A DNA stretch of 64,000 nt from Chloroflexota bacterium (lineage in GTDB: Bacteria > Chloroflexota > Anaerolineae > UBA2200). The notes under the pieces are model-generated. The model did no database searches. It had not been told where the DNA came from and was given only the letters and a program-made list of their open reading frames with translations. The translations under genes and the position numbers were made by a program. Location of the stretch: the NCBI GenBank assembly GCA_014360905.1, contig JACIWW010000005.1, positions 85,080-149,079 of the forward strand, in the 5' to 3' direction. Position 1 is the stretch's first letter. Each line of letters opens with the position of its first letter. This document shows positions 24,320 through 32,993 of the stretch, in pieces.

Positions 24320-25801
24320 ATGAACATTTACACCGTTTTCATCAGCAAGCCGAACTGGGAAGCAGGTTGGCCTTATGTTGGTTTTGAAAATGAGCAAGTT
24401 CAGGCAGCGACGCTGGAGAGATTGAAAAAGAGCTTTCCAGATATAGAGTTCACCGGTGGAGAGATCGTTACCAAACATGAGCCGGCTGAGGTAGAAAGGA
24501 TTAAACGGGAAATAAAGCGAGCAGATGGACTTTTTGTGTATGCCATCGGACATTATGGCGATCCAGCGATTGTACAGGCAGGGGAGGAATTTCTTCAACT
24601 TGGGAAGCTATCTATCTTGGCTAACTATGTCTATGGAGGAGACCATACATTCATCAAAACCTACGAGCGAATTAAGGGCAAGGCACTGCGGGTGCTTCCA
24701 GTCTCCTCAACGGATTTCGAGGATGTAGAATGGGCACTCCAGGTGATGCAAGCCTTGCTTCGCCTCAAGGGTAAAAAGGTCCTCGTCTATGCCCCAGATG
24801 AAATAGCCTTCAATTTGCAAGGGGTTATGGAATTGGCAGCTCCTGATCTGGCATGCATGTCACAAAAGCAGGTAGAGTACCTGATGACAATCATGGGGCA
24901 GATAAGTTCAGAGGAGGAGGGCTCTTATCTCGATTTGACGGGGGTAGATCAAGCGCATCAGTGGCGCAGGGACGAAGAGAGATATCGGAAGAACATGAAG
25001 GAAATTTTTGGTTTGGAACTGGTGAGGAGGGATCCACAAGAAATTTCTACATGCTATGAAAAAGTCAGCGAGCAAAGGGCTGAGGAAATAGCCGAGAGAT
25101 GGATTAGGGAAGCCAAGAAAGTGGAATCCACGCACCAGGCTATTATCAATGCAGCAAGGCTGTACCTCGCGATAAAGGGACTAGCTGAAGAAATAGACGC
25201 TATTTCTGTCACCCCTGATTGTGGTACCTTGCTGATTGCAGGGTATCTGCCTGCTTTCCCTTGCTTGGCTTTTTCGCAACTGCTCAATGATGGCTTTACC
25301 GCTACCTGCGAGTCGGATCTGGATTCCAACATTAGCGCACTGCTGGGCCGCTCCTTGTTTGGCCGGCCTGGTTTCGTCTCCAACCATTGCCTGGATTTAG
25401 CCCACAATCAGGTCATCTATCTCCATTGTTTAGCTTCTAATAAGCTTTATGGGCCGGAGGGAATCTCCGTTGGCTATGACATTGTGCACCACGGGGAATC
25501 TCACTTCATCGGGGCCGTGCCCAGAGTGACATTCCCAGCGGGGGAAGACCTCACCACAATCAAGGTCAGCATGTTGGAGAAGAAACTTGCGCTTCGACAT
25601 GGGAAGATCATCGGCCAAATTGTGGATGAAAAAGGATGTGCTACGAAGGTGCTTGTGGAAAGTGATGCGAGAAAGATCCTCGAAAACTATGACTGGATGA
25701 CCTTTGGCTGGCATAGGGTTAGCTTTGTAGGAGATTGGAGAAGGGAATTCGTAGCGGCAGCTCGACTTGCCGGATTGGAGGTGGTGGAGGAAGACAAGTG
25801 A
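24320..25801 (+). CDS. L-fucose/L-arabinose isomerase-fold sugar isomerase-like protein
   Basis: The 493-residue protein follows the FucI/AraA fold. It has an N-terminal alpha/beta domain (TGGEIVTKHEPAEVERIKRE, ADGLFVYAIGHYGDP) and a C-terminal catalytic part with CLAFSQLLNDGFTATCESD and LGRSLFGRPGFVSNH. The Glu-Ser-Asp of TCESDLDSNISALL is the usual metal-site region. The precise sugar is unknown. It is followed closely by a GPH sugar transporter gene and is 48 bases behind the acyl-CoA dehydrogenase-like gene. GAGGAGGAAAAGAG stands before the ATG. Confidence 0.72.
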   Translation: MNIYTVFISKPNWEAGWPYVGFENEQVQAATLERLKKSFPDIEFTGGEIVTKHEPAEVERIKREIKRADGLFVYAIGHYGDPAIVQAGEEFLQLGKLSILANYVYGGDHTFIKTYERIKGKALRVLPVSSTDFEDVEWALQVMQALLRLKGKKVLVYAPDEIAFNLQGVMELAAPDLACMSQKQVEYLMTIMGQISSEEEGSYLDLTGVDQAHQWRRDEERYRKNMKEIFGLELVRRDPQEISTCYEKVSEQRAEEIAERWIREAKKVESTHQAIINAARLYLAIKGLAEEIDAISVTPDCGTLLIAGYLPAFPCLAFSQLLNDGFTATCESDLDSNISALLGRSLFGRPGFVSNHCLDLAHNQVIYLHCLASNKLYGPEGISVGYDIVHHGESHFIGAVPRVTFPAGEDLTTIKVSMLEKKLALRHGKIIGQIVDEKGCATKVLVESDARKILENYDWMTFGWHRVSFVGDWRREFVAAARLAGLEVVEEDK

Positions 25802-25846
25802 ACATTGTCCGGTAACATCATTCTAAATCTGGAAGGAGCATTTGCC

Positions 25847-27217
25847 ATGAGAAGCAGATTCGCAAAAATAGCTTATGGCGTAGGTAATTTAGGGCAAGCC
25901 CTCTTTTTCAATACGGTGCAGACATTCCTCATCTTTTTCTATACCGATGTTGTGCGTCTTGCTCCCCAAATGGTGAGCTTGGCTTTTGCCATTTCCTATG
26001 GCGTGTGGAACGCCATCAATGATCCGCTCATTGGCTTGATCTCGGATCGTACACGCACTCGCTGGGGACGGCGTATCCCCTATATCGCGCTTGGCACGCC
26101 CCTTACTTTTCTGCTCTTTTTCCTGGTTTGGTCTCCGCCGTTAGGAGGGCGCCCTCTCATTAACCCATCCCATAGCGGCATCTTCCTCTATTTCGCCTTG
26201 GTCATCGCCTTGTTTGACTTAGTGTATACTGCGGTCAGCGTAACGTACACGGCTCTCTTCCCGGAGGCTTTTGAGGATCTCAGGGAAAGGACAGAAGTGT
26301 CCATCTACCGCCAGGTGGCAGCAATGATTGGCACAGCATTGGGTGTGGCGATCATGCCCGTTCTAGTAGGCTCTTTCTCTAGGCAGTTTGGCGAGCTGGG
26401 TGGATGGAAAATGGCGGGGCTAGTTCTAGGGCTTATTGGTGCCAGCGCCTTCGCATTCTCTCTTCTCGGCAGCAAGGAGCGCAAGAAGAGCAGTACAGCG
26501 GAAGCGTTGCCATTTGTGGATGCCCTGAAGCAGACTCTTGTTAATCGCTCGTTCCTCGCATTTGTCGGTGCCAATCTGATGATCTGTTACATCTGGAGCT
26601 GGCTCTCGGCCATGGTGCCATTCTTCACCAAGTATGTGCTTCATGCGCCAGAGGAACAGATGAGCCTGATCTTTCTCGGCATGTTCGCTACCTCGATGGC
26701 TTGTTATCCCCTGTGGAGGAAAGTTGCCCTGCGTCTGGGTTCCAGGAATACTTTGGCTTTGGCTGTAAGCCTGTTTGTCCTTTTCATGCTGCCCGTCGTG
26801 GTCGTGTCCAATCTGGTTCAAGCCCTTATCATGATCCTATGCGTTGGCGCAGCCAACTCTGGCATTACTTTGGTGCGTGATATTGTGCTCAGCGATGTGA
26901 TAGACGAGGATGAGTTGCGCACTGGCCAGCGGCGGGAGGGCAGTTATTTTGGGGTGAACGCTTTCATCGAGCGGTTGGTTATGGTGCTGATTGGTGGCTC
27001 CAGCAGTTTGGTGCTAAGCCTAAGCGGTTACAATGCTACTCTGACGATCCAACCGCCATCTGTCAGTATGGGCATCCGCATAGGCATGAGCCTGCTGCCG
27101 CTCGCCGCATTGGCGGTCTTTTGGTTCTCGCTGCGCTTCTACCCTCTGGGTAAGGAGCAGGTCGCAGCGCTCAGAGAACGACTGGATGCGTTGCATCGAG
27201 GAGCAAGCGCAATGTAG
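25847..27217 (+). CDS. GPH-family (MelB-like) sugar:cation symporter
   Basis: The 456-residue protein has twelve predicted transmembrane helices. The GPH signature in the first half includes NAINDPLIGLISDRTRTRWGRRIPYI, and DEDELRTGQRREGSYFGVN stands in the second. GPH carriers bring in glycosides or pentoses with Na+ or H+. AAGGAG eight bases before the ATG at 25847 decides the start against the TTG at 25805. With the preceding isomerase it suggests uptake and isomerisation of one sugar. Confidence 0.85.
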   Translation: MRSRFAKIAYGVGNLGQALFFNTVQTFLIFFYTDVVRLAPQMVSLAFAISYGVWNAINDPLIGLISDRTRTRWGRRIPYIALGTPLTFLLFFLVWSPPLGGRPLINPSHSGIFLYFALVIALFDLVYTAVSVTYTALFPEAFEDLRERTEVSIYRQVAAMIGTALGVAIMPVLVGSFSRQFGELGGWKMAGLVLGLIGASAFAFSLLGSKERKKSSTAEALPFVDALKQTLVNRSFLAFVGANLMICYIWSWLSAMVPFFTKYVLHAPEEQMSLIFLGMFATSMACYPLWRKVALRLGSRNTLALAVSLFVLFMLPVVVVSNLVQALIMILCVGAANSGITLVRDIVLSDVIDEDELRTGQRREGSYFGVNAFIERLVMVLIGGSSSLVLSLSGYNATLTIQPPSVSMGIRIGMSLLPLAALAVFWFSLRFYPLGKEQVAALRERLDALHRGASAM

Positions 27218-27219
27218 AG

Positions 27220-27249
27220 TTGACCTATAGTTAGTTGTGAGTGTATACT
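27220..27249 (+). promoter_or_regulatory. Promoter of the restriction-modification pair
   Basis: TTGACC (27220-27225) and TATACT (27244-27249) are 18 bases apart, directly after the transporter gene. The first gene begins 306 bases later, so the leader is long. The region 27250-27554 holds one short open frame (27321-27536) that I cannot connect to any family, and no clear RNA fold. Confidence 0.5.
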
Positions 27250-27554
27250 ACAGCCACTGGGATGGGTGAAAATTAAGTAAAGATTATCTCGATCATTTGC
27301 TAAACTAAAGTGCCAGCACATTGTCTATCCCGTTGAGAGTGATTTTGCTAGATGAAAATTCTCACAGGTCAGGCCATGGCGTACATACCAGCATAGAGAG
27401 GCTTGAGCGTATTGGACAATCTAAACTTGCAAATAGGGACATACGCCTGGTTTCTGATCGCGCATCTGTGTATGACTTTTTCTCCTTGGTTCCTATGCTT
27501 TCTGGTTTGCTCGATGCAAACCTGGTGAAAATCTAACAAATAAGGAATTTGAAC

Positions 27555-28250
27555 ATGAGATTTTCTGATTTGTTAAACCTTTACGAAAAATTCAAAAAGA
27601 AATATAGGGAAGATGCTTATAAACACATCTCTGAATTGCTTAGAGAGGCAAAAATCATCCACAAGCAAGATTGGTTAAAGTCGCAGACTCCTGGCAAGGA
27701 TCATGAACAGTCTTGGCGTGCTTTTAAGGGGAAAAATCTTGAGAAACTTGTTAGGCATATAATAACAGACGACATAGAAGCTCTAGGTTTAAAAATCATA
27801 GAAGGTAATGTTCTAGAAAGGGCTAATAGCAGTAACCTTCCGGAGGAACTCAGTCGGATTAAACGAAATCTTCTGGTAGATTACGGTGAGTTCGGAGCAC
27901 ATCTCCCAGATGTGGACTTAGTCATTTATGACCCGAAGCATTGTAATATAGTTGCTGTGGTTTCCAGCAAGGTCACTTTGCGGGAAAGGATTGCTCAAAC
28001 TGGTTATTGGAAAATCAAATTGAGTCAGGATAAGGTCACCAGGCATATCAAAGTATTCTTTGTTACTCCAGATGAGGATAAAACGTTGAGCGTCAGGGAA
28101 CCTATTAAGAAGGGGAGGGCCATTGTTGAAACAGACACTGATGGGAGTTATATAATGAGTGAAGAAGAGATAGAAGAGAGTGATAAGGTCAAGAAGTTCG
28201 ACAAGTTCATCTCTGATTTGCGGGAGTTGTTGGAGAGTAAAAGCAGATGA
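27555..28250 (+). CDS. Type II restriction endonuclease, BsaWI-like
   Basis: This is a 231-residue protein. The central stretch HLPDVDLVIYDPKHCNIVAV followed by VVSSKVTLRERIAQTGYWK fits a PD-(D/E)xK nuclease core of the kind seen in restriction enzymes of the CCGG-recognising group, with resemblance to BsaWI. A helical N-terminal part precedes it. AAGGA lies 8 bases before the ATG at 27555. The gene is much richer in A+T than its neighbours and overlaps the methyltransferase gene as ATGA, a normal arrangement for a mobile R-M pair. Recognition of WCCGGW is only a guess. Confidence 0.68.
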   Translation: MRFSDLLNLYEKFKKKYREDAYKHISELLREAKIIHKQDWLKSQTPGKDHEQSWRAFKGKNLEKLVRHIITDDIEALGLKIIEGNVLERANSSNLPEELSRIKRNLLVDYGEFGAHLPDVDLVIYDPKHCNIVAVVSSKVTLRERIAQTGYWKIKLSQDKVTRHIKVFFVTPDEDKTLSVREPIKKGRAIVETDTDGSYIMSEEEIEESDKVKKFDKFISDLRELLESKSR

Positions 28251-29056
28251 GAACTAAGGGTCAGTTACCACTAAGTCTCTTTGCGGAAAAAGGCGAGCTA
28301 GTGGAGCAGAAAAAAATAGAAGATGAAAAACCGTCTCTTGAAACAACCACTCTTTGGGATTATCCAACGCAAAGCTATGGGAAAAAACCAAAGGGCGATA
28401 ATAAATTCCAAGGCGTAACTCCTGCGTTTATTATTTGGAATATGATACAGAGGTACACAAAGCCCGGGGATTTAGTGGTTGATCCGATGGCTGGTAGCGG
28501 CACGACCGTTGACGTTTGTGAGGAAGAGGGCAGGAAAGTCATTGGGTATGATATCAATCCCAAGCATCCCAAGGTAATAAAGAATGATTCCCGCCAGATA
28601 CCTTTGGAGGATAATTCTGTCGACATGGTTTTCATAGATTCTCCGTACGGGGATAATGTTAATTATTCAGATGACCCTGCTGATATCGGCAAGATCTCTG
28701 CAGAAGACCCGCGGTTTTACGAGGAACTGGAAAAGGTGGCTCTTGAGATTTATCGGATCCTTAAACCTGGGAAAGTTGTGGGGTGGTTAATTGGGGATCA
28801 ATGGGTCAGAAGGAAATTTACTCCTGTCGGTTTTAGGATATATAGTATGCTCGAGAAACGCTTTGAACCTGTAGATATAGTATGTGTAGTAAGGCGTGGT
28901 CAAAGTTCTCATACAGGCCTTTGGCATTATCGGGCAAAAAAATTTAATTTCTTCTTAAGAGGGTTCAAATATTTGCTATTGTTTAGGAAACCGCTATCTG
29001 ACAAGAAGGAAAAGGAAGAAAAGCCCGAAAAGATCAAGTGGGGGAGATATAAATAG
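28247..29056 (+). CDS. DNA methyltransferase (N4/N6 amino-methyltransferase type)
   Basis: The 269-residue protein has motif I LVVDPMAGSGTTVDVC (the FxGxG-like SAM loop) followed by the catalytic motif IV DMVFIDSPYGDN, where DSPY replaces the more usual DPPY or SPPY. ILKPGKVVGWLIGDQW corresponds to a later family motif. It presumably protects the site cut by the upstream endonuclease. Base composition is as A+T-rich as that gene, which supports joint lateral acquisition. Confidence 0.82.
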   Translation: MRTKGQLPLSLFAEKGELVEQKKIEDEKPSLETTTLWDYPTQSYGKKPKGDNKFQGVTPAFIIWNMIQRYTKPGDLVVDPMAGSGTTVDVCEEEGRKVIGYDINPKHPKVIKNDSRQIPLEDNSVDMVFIDSPYGDNVNYSDDPADIGKISAEDPRFYEELEKVALEIYRILKPGKVVGWLIGDQWVRRKFTPVGFRIYSMLEKRFEPVDIVCVVRRGQSSHTGLWHYRAKKFNFFLRGFKYLLLFRKPLSDKKEKEEKPEKIKWGRYK

Positions 29057-29116
29057 TTAAGAATAGAAGGGAATGTGAACACGCTATAAAGTTGTGCAGA
29101 ACCGGATGCCTGTGGC

Positions 29117-29122
29117 TATAAT
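29117..29122 (+). promoter_or_regulatory. -10 element of the esterase gene
   Basis: A perfect TATAAT follows the restriction-modification genes. A weak TTGTGC lies 19 bases upstream. The start codon at 29159 is about 30 bases beyond the expected transcription start. Confidence 0.4.
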
Positions 29123-29158
29123 GCTACCTTGTTCCTCTTTTTTTCGGTTAAAAAGGTG

Positions 29159-29923
29159 ATGCCAAATCTAAATCCCTTTTTCTTTCCCGGTGGGTCAGTT
29201 GGTTGTCTTCTCATCCATGGCGGTACGGGCAGCCCGCCTGAAATGCGCCCCATGGGGGAATATCTGGCTGCTAAGGGACTGACGGTGCTCGGTGTGCGTC
29301 TCGCTGGCCACGGGACCAGTCCCGAGGACCTGGCTAGGACTAGCTGGCATAACCTGGTGGCTTCCGCTGAGGAGGGGCTATACCGGCTGCAAGATCAGTG
29401 TACGTGTGTGTTTGTCGCCGGGTTGTCCGTAGGTGGCTTGCTCACCCTGTATCTGGCAGCACGCCATCCCATTGCGGGAGCCATCGTTATGGCTGCGCCG
29501 GCGTATCTCAGCGATTGGCGGTTGAAACTGCTGCCCATTATCAAGCATTTCGTCAAATGGCATCATTCCAGTGGGGAACTGGACCTGACTGATCCCAATG
29601 CCAAGGACAGAGTATTTTTCTATCGGCGTGTCCCCCTTGTCTTTGGCGAACAGGTCAATCATCTGTTGCGGGAAGCGCGTGCCTCTCTCGGGCAGGTGAA
29701 AGTGCCCGTACTGATCATGCAGGGTCGTTGTGATCGGACCATCCCTGCCGACAGTGCCCAAATCATCTTCGATAGCCTGGGAACAGATGATAAGGAAATT
29801 GTGTGGTGGTCCAACTCAGGCCATGCTATCACGGTGGACAGCGAACGGGAGGCAGTATGGGCCCGAGCCTATTCTTTCATCACCGCACATATTGCAGATT
29901 CTCAGGGGTGTTCATTCGAGTAG
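29159..29923 (+). CDS. Alpha/beta hydrolase, carboxylesterase-like
   Basis: The 254-residue protein has the oxyanion strand CLLIHGGTGSPPEM, the nucleophile elbow GLSVGG (Ser in G-x-S-x-G), the acid in GRCDRTIPADS and the base in SGHAITVDSE. This matches Est30-type carboxylesterases and monoacylglycerol lipases, which open medium-chain esters. The ATG at 29159 has AAAGG directly before it and matches the family N-terminus. No signal peptide is present, so it is cytoplasmic. Confidence 0.85.
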   Translation: MPNLNPFFFPGGSVGCLLIHGGTGSPPEMRPMGEYLAAKGLTVLGVRLAGHGTSPEDLARTSWHNLVASAEEGLYRLQDQCTCVFVAGLSVGGLLTLYLAARHPIAGAIVMAAPAYLSDWRLKLLPIIKHFVKWHHSSGELDLTDPNAKDRVFFYRRVPLVFGEQVNHLLREARASLGQVKVPVLIMQGRCDRTIPADSAQIIFDSLGTDDKEIVWWSNSGHAITVDSEREAVWARAYSFITAHIADSQGCSFE

Positions 29924-29951
29924 AACACGCTTTTGTGACCAAGGAGGTTTT

Positions 29952-31811
29952 ATGAATAGACAGCCATTGATACGTCTGGTAGAGGCAACATCTATTTTCC
30001 TCTTTTTCATACAGGCTGTGCGCGTGCTTTTCTCGGTGCTATTTGGCGTCATCTACGACGCGATCTTTGCTGGCCCGTTGACACTCTATGCTATCAGCGC
30101 CAACCTATTGGTCTTTCTGGCTTTCTCGATGCCCCTCTTTGCAGGGCGAGGTTCTTCGCGGCAGTTACCTCTTATCACTGCCTGGCTGGTTTTCCTGGCC
30201 AGAATTCCCATGACATGGAATGATCCACAGATTCGGCTCTACAGTTCGCTGTTCATCGTCGCTGCTGGTGGCTTATACACTGCTTATCTGCTGCAAGAAT
30301 CTCCCGATATTTTCCCTTGGACGTGGATTATCGCGCTGGCAGTTGACCAACTGTTGCGGGCCGCGGGGAATACCTACGACATCACGCTCCGTGCATGGTG
30401 GTTGCCTGTGCAGTGCCTGTTGTCTGGGTTGCTTTTCCTCTCAAGCCTTTTCGTTGACCATCTCTCACGAAAGGAAGCGCCGCAGGCAGGCATCGGCTTT
30501 CTGGGCGGGCTGGCTATCGGGGCATTCTTGTTCTTGGAAACCTCACTGCTTTCTCTACCCCATGCGCTAGCGCGCTGGAGTGCTTCGAGCTATGCCATGC
30601 TGATGCCTTTGCTGCTGCTCATTACGTTATTGCCCCTCCTGTATGGGGTGCAGAGCACATCGCACTCATGGCGAGGACAAGCTAGGGCCTGGGGGGTGGT
30701 CTTCTTGCTCCTTGCCTGTGGCAGTGTGGCGGTAGGTTATCTGGCCGAGGGATTACTGGCAGCGGGTTCTCTTTTATTGATGCAGTGGGTTGCCCTGCTC
30801 GCTCTTCCTTCTATGTTGCATGAGCGCAAGGGTGGCAAGGAGCGAGTGGGGATATATCTGGCATTGGGCTTTCTCTTTTTCCTATTGATCAACTTTGCCT
30901 ATGCTTTTGCTTTCACTTATGCCTATACTCTGGATTTCTTCCGTGACGCTGGACTGCCCATATTTCTCGTGGCTACCTTGGTATACATGCTTCCTGCTAC
31001 GCTCAGGGGGTTACGTTTTCCAGAACCCTTCACTTATTGCACGCAGCGGTGGGTGGTAGGAGCAATTGTGCTGCTGGTGGCCTTGAGCGTGGCAATTGCC
31101 TTCCCGCCCTCGCCAAGGATGAAGACAGCCGAACAGAACGTCCGCATAGGTACTTACAACATTCACTATGGCTACAACAGTACCTGGAGATTCTCCCTGG
31201 AAGAGATGGCAAAGACGATCGAGGAGAGTGGCGCAGATGTGGTGGCTTTGCAGGAGGTGGATACAGGCCGTATCACCAGTTACTGTGTGGATGATGCACT
31301 TTGGCTGGCCCGGCGCCTGCGCATGGAAGTATTTTACCAACCAACGATAGAGCATCTGACCGGTGTTGCCATGCTCTATCGCCTGCCACTGGAGAAGGCT
31401 GAAGGTCAGCTTCTGACCAGCCGTCTAGAGCAGACAGCCATCATGTGCACACGTCTCAAGGTTGGAGGAAAGAAACTGGATATCTATGGCACCTGGTTTG
31501 GCCTGGAACCGGGGGAAAGAGCCGTTCAGTTGAGCGAAGCCCTGGCCTTCATGGGACAGGGAGCAGCAGCTTTTGGTGGTGACCTGAATGCCACGCCTGA
31601 TTCTCCCGTCTATCAGCGGCTGACCGAAGCAGGCTTTGTTGATCCCTTCGTTGCTATTGGCCTTGAGCCGCTGCCCACCTCGCCATCCGAGCAGCCAGAG
31701 GAGCGCATTGACTACGTTTGGGTGCGCGGGCTGAAGCCTATAAGCGCACAGGTATTGGATTCAACTGCTTCCGATCACCGTATGGTTGTGGTGGAAGTGC
31801 GATTAGAATGA
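29952..31811 (+). CDS. Membrane-anchored endonuclease/exonuclease/phosphatase (EEP) family protein
   Basis: The 619-residue protein has an N-terminal region of about eleven transmembrane helices (residues 1-390). The last 220 residues form an EEP domain: VRIGTYNIHYGYN, VVALQEVDTGR, FGGDLNATPDSPVYQRL, and ASDHRMVVVEV with the catalytic Asp-His. EEP domains cut phosphodiesters in nucleic acids or phospholipids. Attachment to a large membrane domain suggests a lipid or cell-surface substrate. AAGGAGG precedes the ATG at 29952. It follows the esterase gene by 28 bases. Confidence 0.8.
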   Translation: MNRQPLIRLVEATSIFLFFIQAVRVLFSVLFGVIYDAIFAGPLTLYAISANLLVFLAFSMPLFAGRGSSRQLPLITAWLVFLARIPMTWNDPQIRLYSSLFIVAAGGLYTAYLLQESPDIFPWTWIIALAVDQLLRAAGNTYDITLRAWWLPVQCLLSGLLFLSSLFVDHLSRKEAPQAGIGFLGGLAIGAFLFLETSLLSLPHALARWSASSYAMLMPLLLLITLLPLLYGVQSTSHSWRGQARAWGVVFLLLACGSVAVGYLAEGLLAAGSLLLMQWVALLALPSMLHERKGGKERVGIYLALGFLFFLLINFAYAFAFTYAYTLDFFRDAGLPIFLVATLVYMLPATLRGLRFPEPFTYCTQRWVVGAIVLLVALSVAIAFPPSPRMKTAEQNVRIGTYNIHYGYNSTWRFSLEEMAKTIEESGADVVALQEVDTGRITSYCVDDALWLARRLRMEVFYQPTIEHLTGVAMLYRLPLEKAEGQLLTSRLEQTAIMCTRLKVGGKKLDIYGTWFGLEPGERAVQLSEALAFMGQGAAAFGGDLNATPDSPVYQRLTEAGFVDPFVAIGLEPLPTSPSEQPEERIDYVWVRGLKPISAQVLDSTASDHRMVVVEVRLE

Positions 31812-31864
31812 AGCACGAATCTGACGGATAGGGCCAGACTGTAGTCCAGCTCAAGCAGCAGCTT

Positions 31865-32521
31865 CTAATCCCTATTGGGCAATTTCCCGGCAAGATAGCC
31901 AGCATGGCTGATGCCCAAGAGGGTGGTCAATTGGCTGCTGAATCCGGGCAACTTGCAAGTCGCAGCGTATACCTCGCTGGGCACAAATACAGTGATGGCA
32001 ACCCCGGCATAGGCCACAACCACGATCAGAGTGAGCCAGAGGTTTTGGAACTTGGTGGGATCGATCCTCTCGACTGCACCGGGATTGCCCTCTTCTGTCA
32101 TAATGAGATCCCAGAACGAACGGGTTATCTTCGTCGTTGCGGCGTGAAAAACCGGTTCATTTGATCGGGCTTGCCTCGTTCTGATCTTGGCTGCCCTCGT
32201 GGCGTCTTTGTTGGCTTTAATGGCACTGGCGATGGTGGTGGTGCCTACGCTAATCCCCATCACAATCAACAACTCGTCTGGGATTTCAATGGCCAGTGGG
32301 TTGGCTACGGAGCTGGGTGCAAACTTGCGCGCGAAGAAAACGCCAAACAGCAAGGACAGCACGAGGATGGTCCACAGCACAATCTGGAACTGACTGAGGC
32401 TATAGCGGTTGCGTTCATCGATCAGGATGAAAAAGGGGTCTTTCTTTTTTATGCCGATCCAAATCACTGGCAGAACGATCAGTGCTGCTGAAATTGCCCA
32501 CCATATAACAGGGTTGCGCAT
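31865..32521 (-). CDS. Membrane protein of unknown function
   Basis: The 218-residue protein has four predicted transmembrane segments: one near the N-terminus, one after FFILIDERNRYSLSQFQIVLW, one before a basic loop (ANKDATRAAKIRTRQARS) and one near the C-terminus. The motifs ERNRYSLSQFQIVLW and LLGISHAGYLAGK recur in uncharacterised bacterial membrane proteins. It is convergent with the EEP gene. Confidence 0.6.
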   Translation of the reverse strand: MRNPVIWWAISAALIVLPVIWIGIKKKDPFFILIDERNRYSLSQFQIVLWTILVLSLLFGVFFARKFAPSSVANPLAIEIPDELLIVMGISVGTTTIASAIKANKDATRAAKIRTRQARSNEPVFHAATTKITRSFWDLIMTEEGNPGAVERIDPTKFQNLWLTLIVVVAYAGVAITVFVPSEVYAATCKLPGFSSQLTTLLGISHAGYLAGKLPNRD

Positions 32522-32554
32522 CTTTTTGGCTCCTTCTAGTTATGAGCTTTTGGG

Positions 32555-32911
32555 CTACTTGGCACCCGACTCCTGCAATTCATGCCATGCTTGTAGAGCA
32601 CGGCGCAGATGGGGGATCGTAATGGAGCCTCCCACCACCAGACCTATACCAAGAGCTTCAACCAATGCTTCGCTTGACACGCCCTCTTCGTGGCAGCGAA
32701 TAATGTGATAGCGAATGCAATCATCGCATCTCAGTACTAAAGAAGCGACGAGACCCAGCAGTTCCTTCACATCTCTTGGGAGCGCACCTTCACGATAGGC
32801 TTGGGAATCCAGGCTATAGAACCTCTTGATGTTCAAATCTGCGTACTGCATTACGAGTTCGTTCAATGCTGCTCGTTCTTTCTGGAATTCGGTGATGATT
32901 TTGCCTGGCAT
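32555..32911 (-). CDS. Carboxymuconolactone decarboxylase (AhpD-like) family protein
   Basis: The 118-residue all-helical protein has the CMD motif LRCDDCIRYHIIRCHEEGVS, with the redox CxxC and the nearby His, and then ALGIGLVVGGSITIPHLRRA. Members with CxxC act as AhpD-like thiol peroxidase/reductase components. It lies 34 bases upstream of the membrane protein gene, on the same strand. Confidence 0.82.
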   Translation of the reverse strand: MPGKIITEFQKERAALNELVMQYADLNIKRFYSLDSQAYREGALPRDVKELLGLVASLVLRCDDCIRYHIIRCHEEGVSSEALVEALGIGLVVGGSITIPHLRRALQAWHELQESGAK

Positions 32912-32993
32912 GACCTCTGTCCTCCTCGTTCTATCAGTAGGGTAAGGTTTCGTGTGCTTATGCCTGGGTGTGTGGACCCATGTTGTGCTCCAA

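Noticed and set aside
27321..27536. Small gene before the restriction endonuclease
   Set aside because: The TTG start has no ribosome site, and the 71 residues match nothing I recognise; a controller protein would be expected to have a helix-turn-helix, which is not visible.
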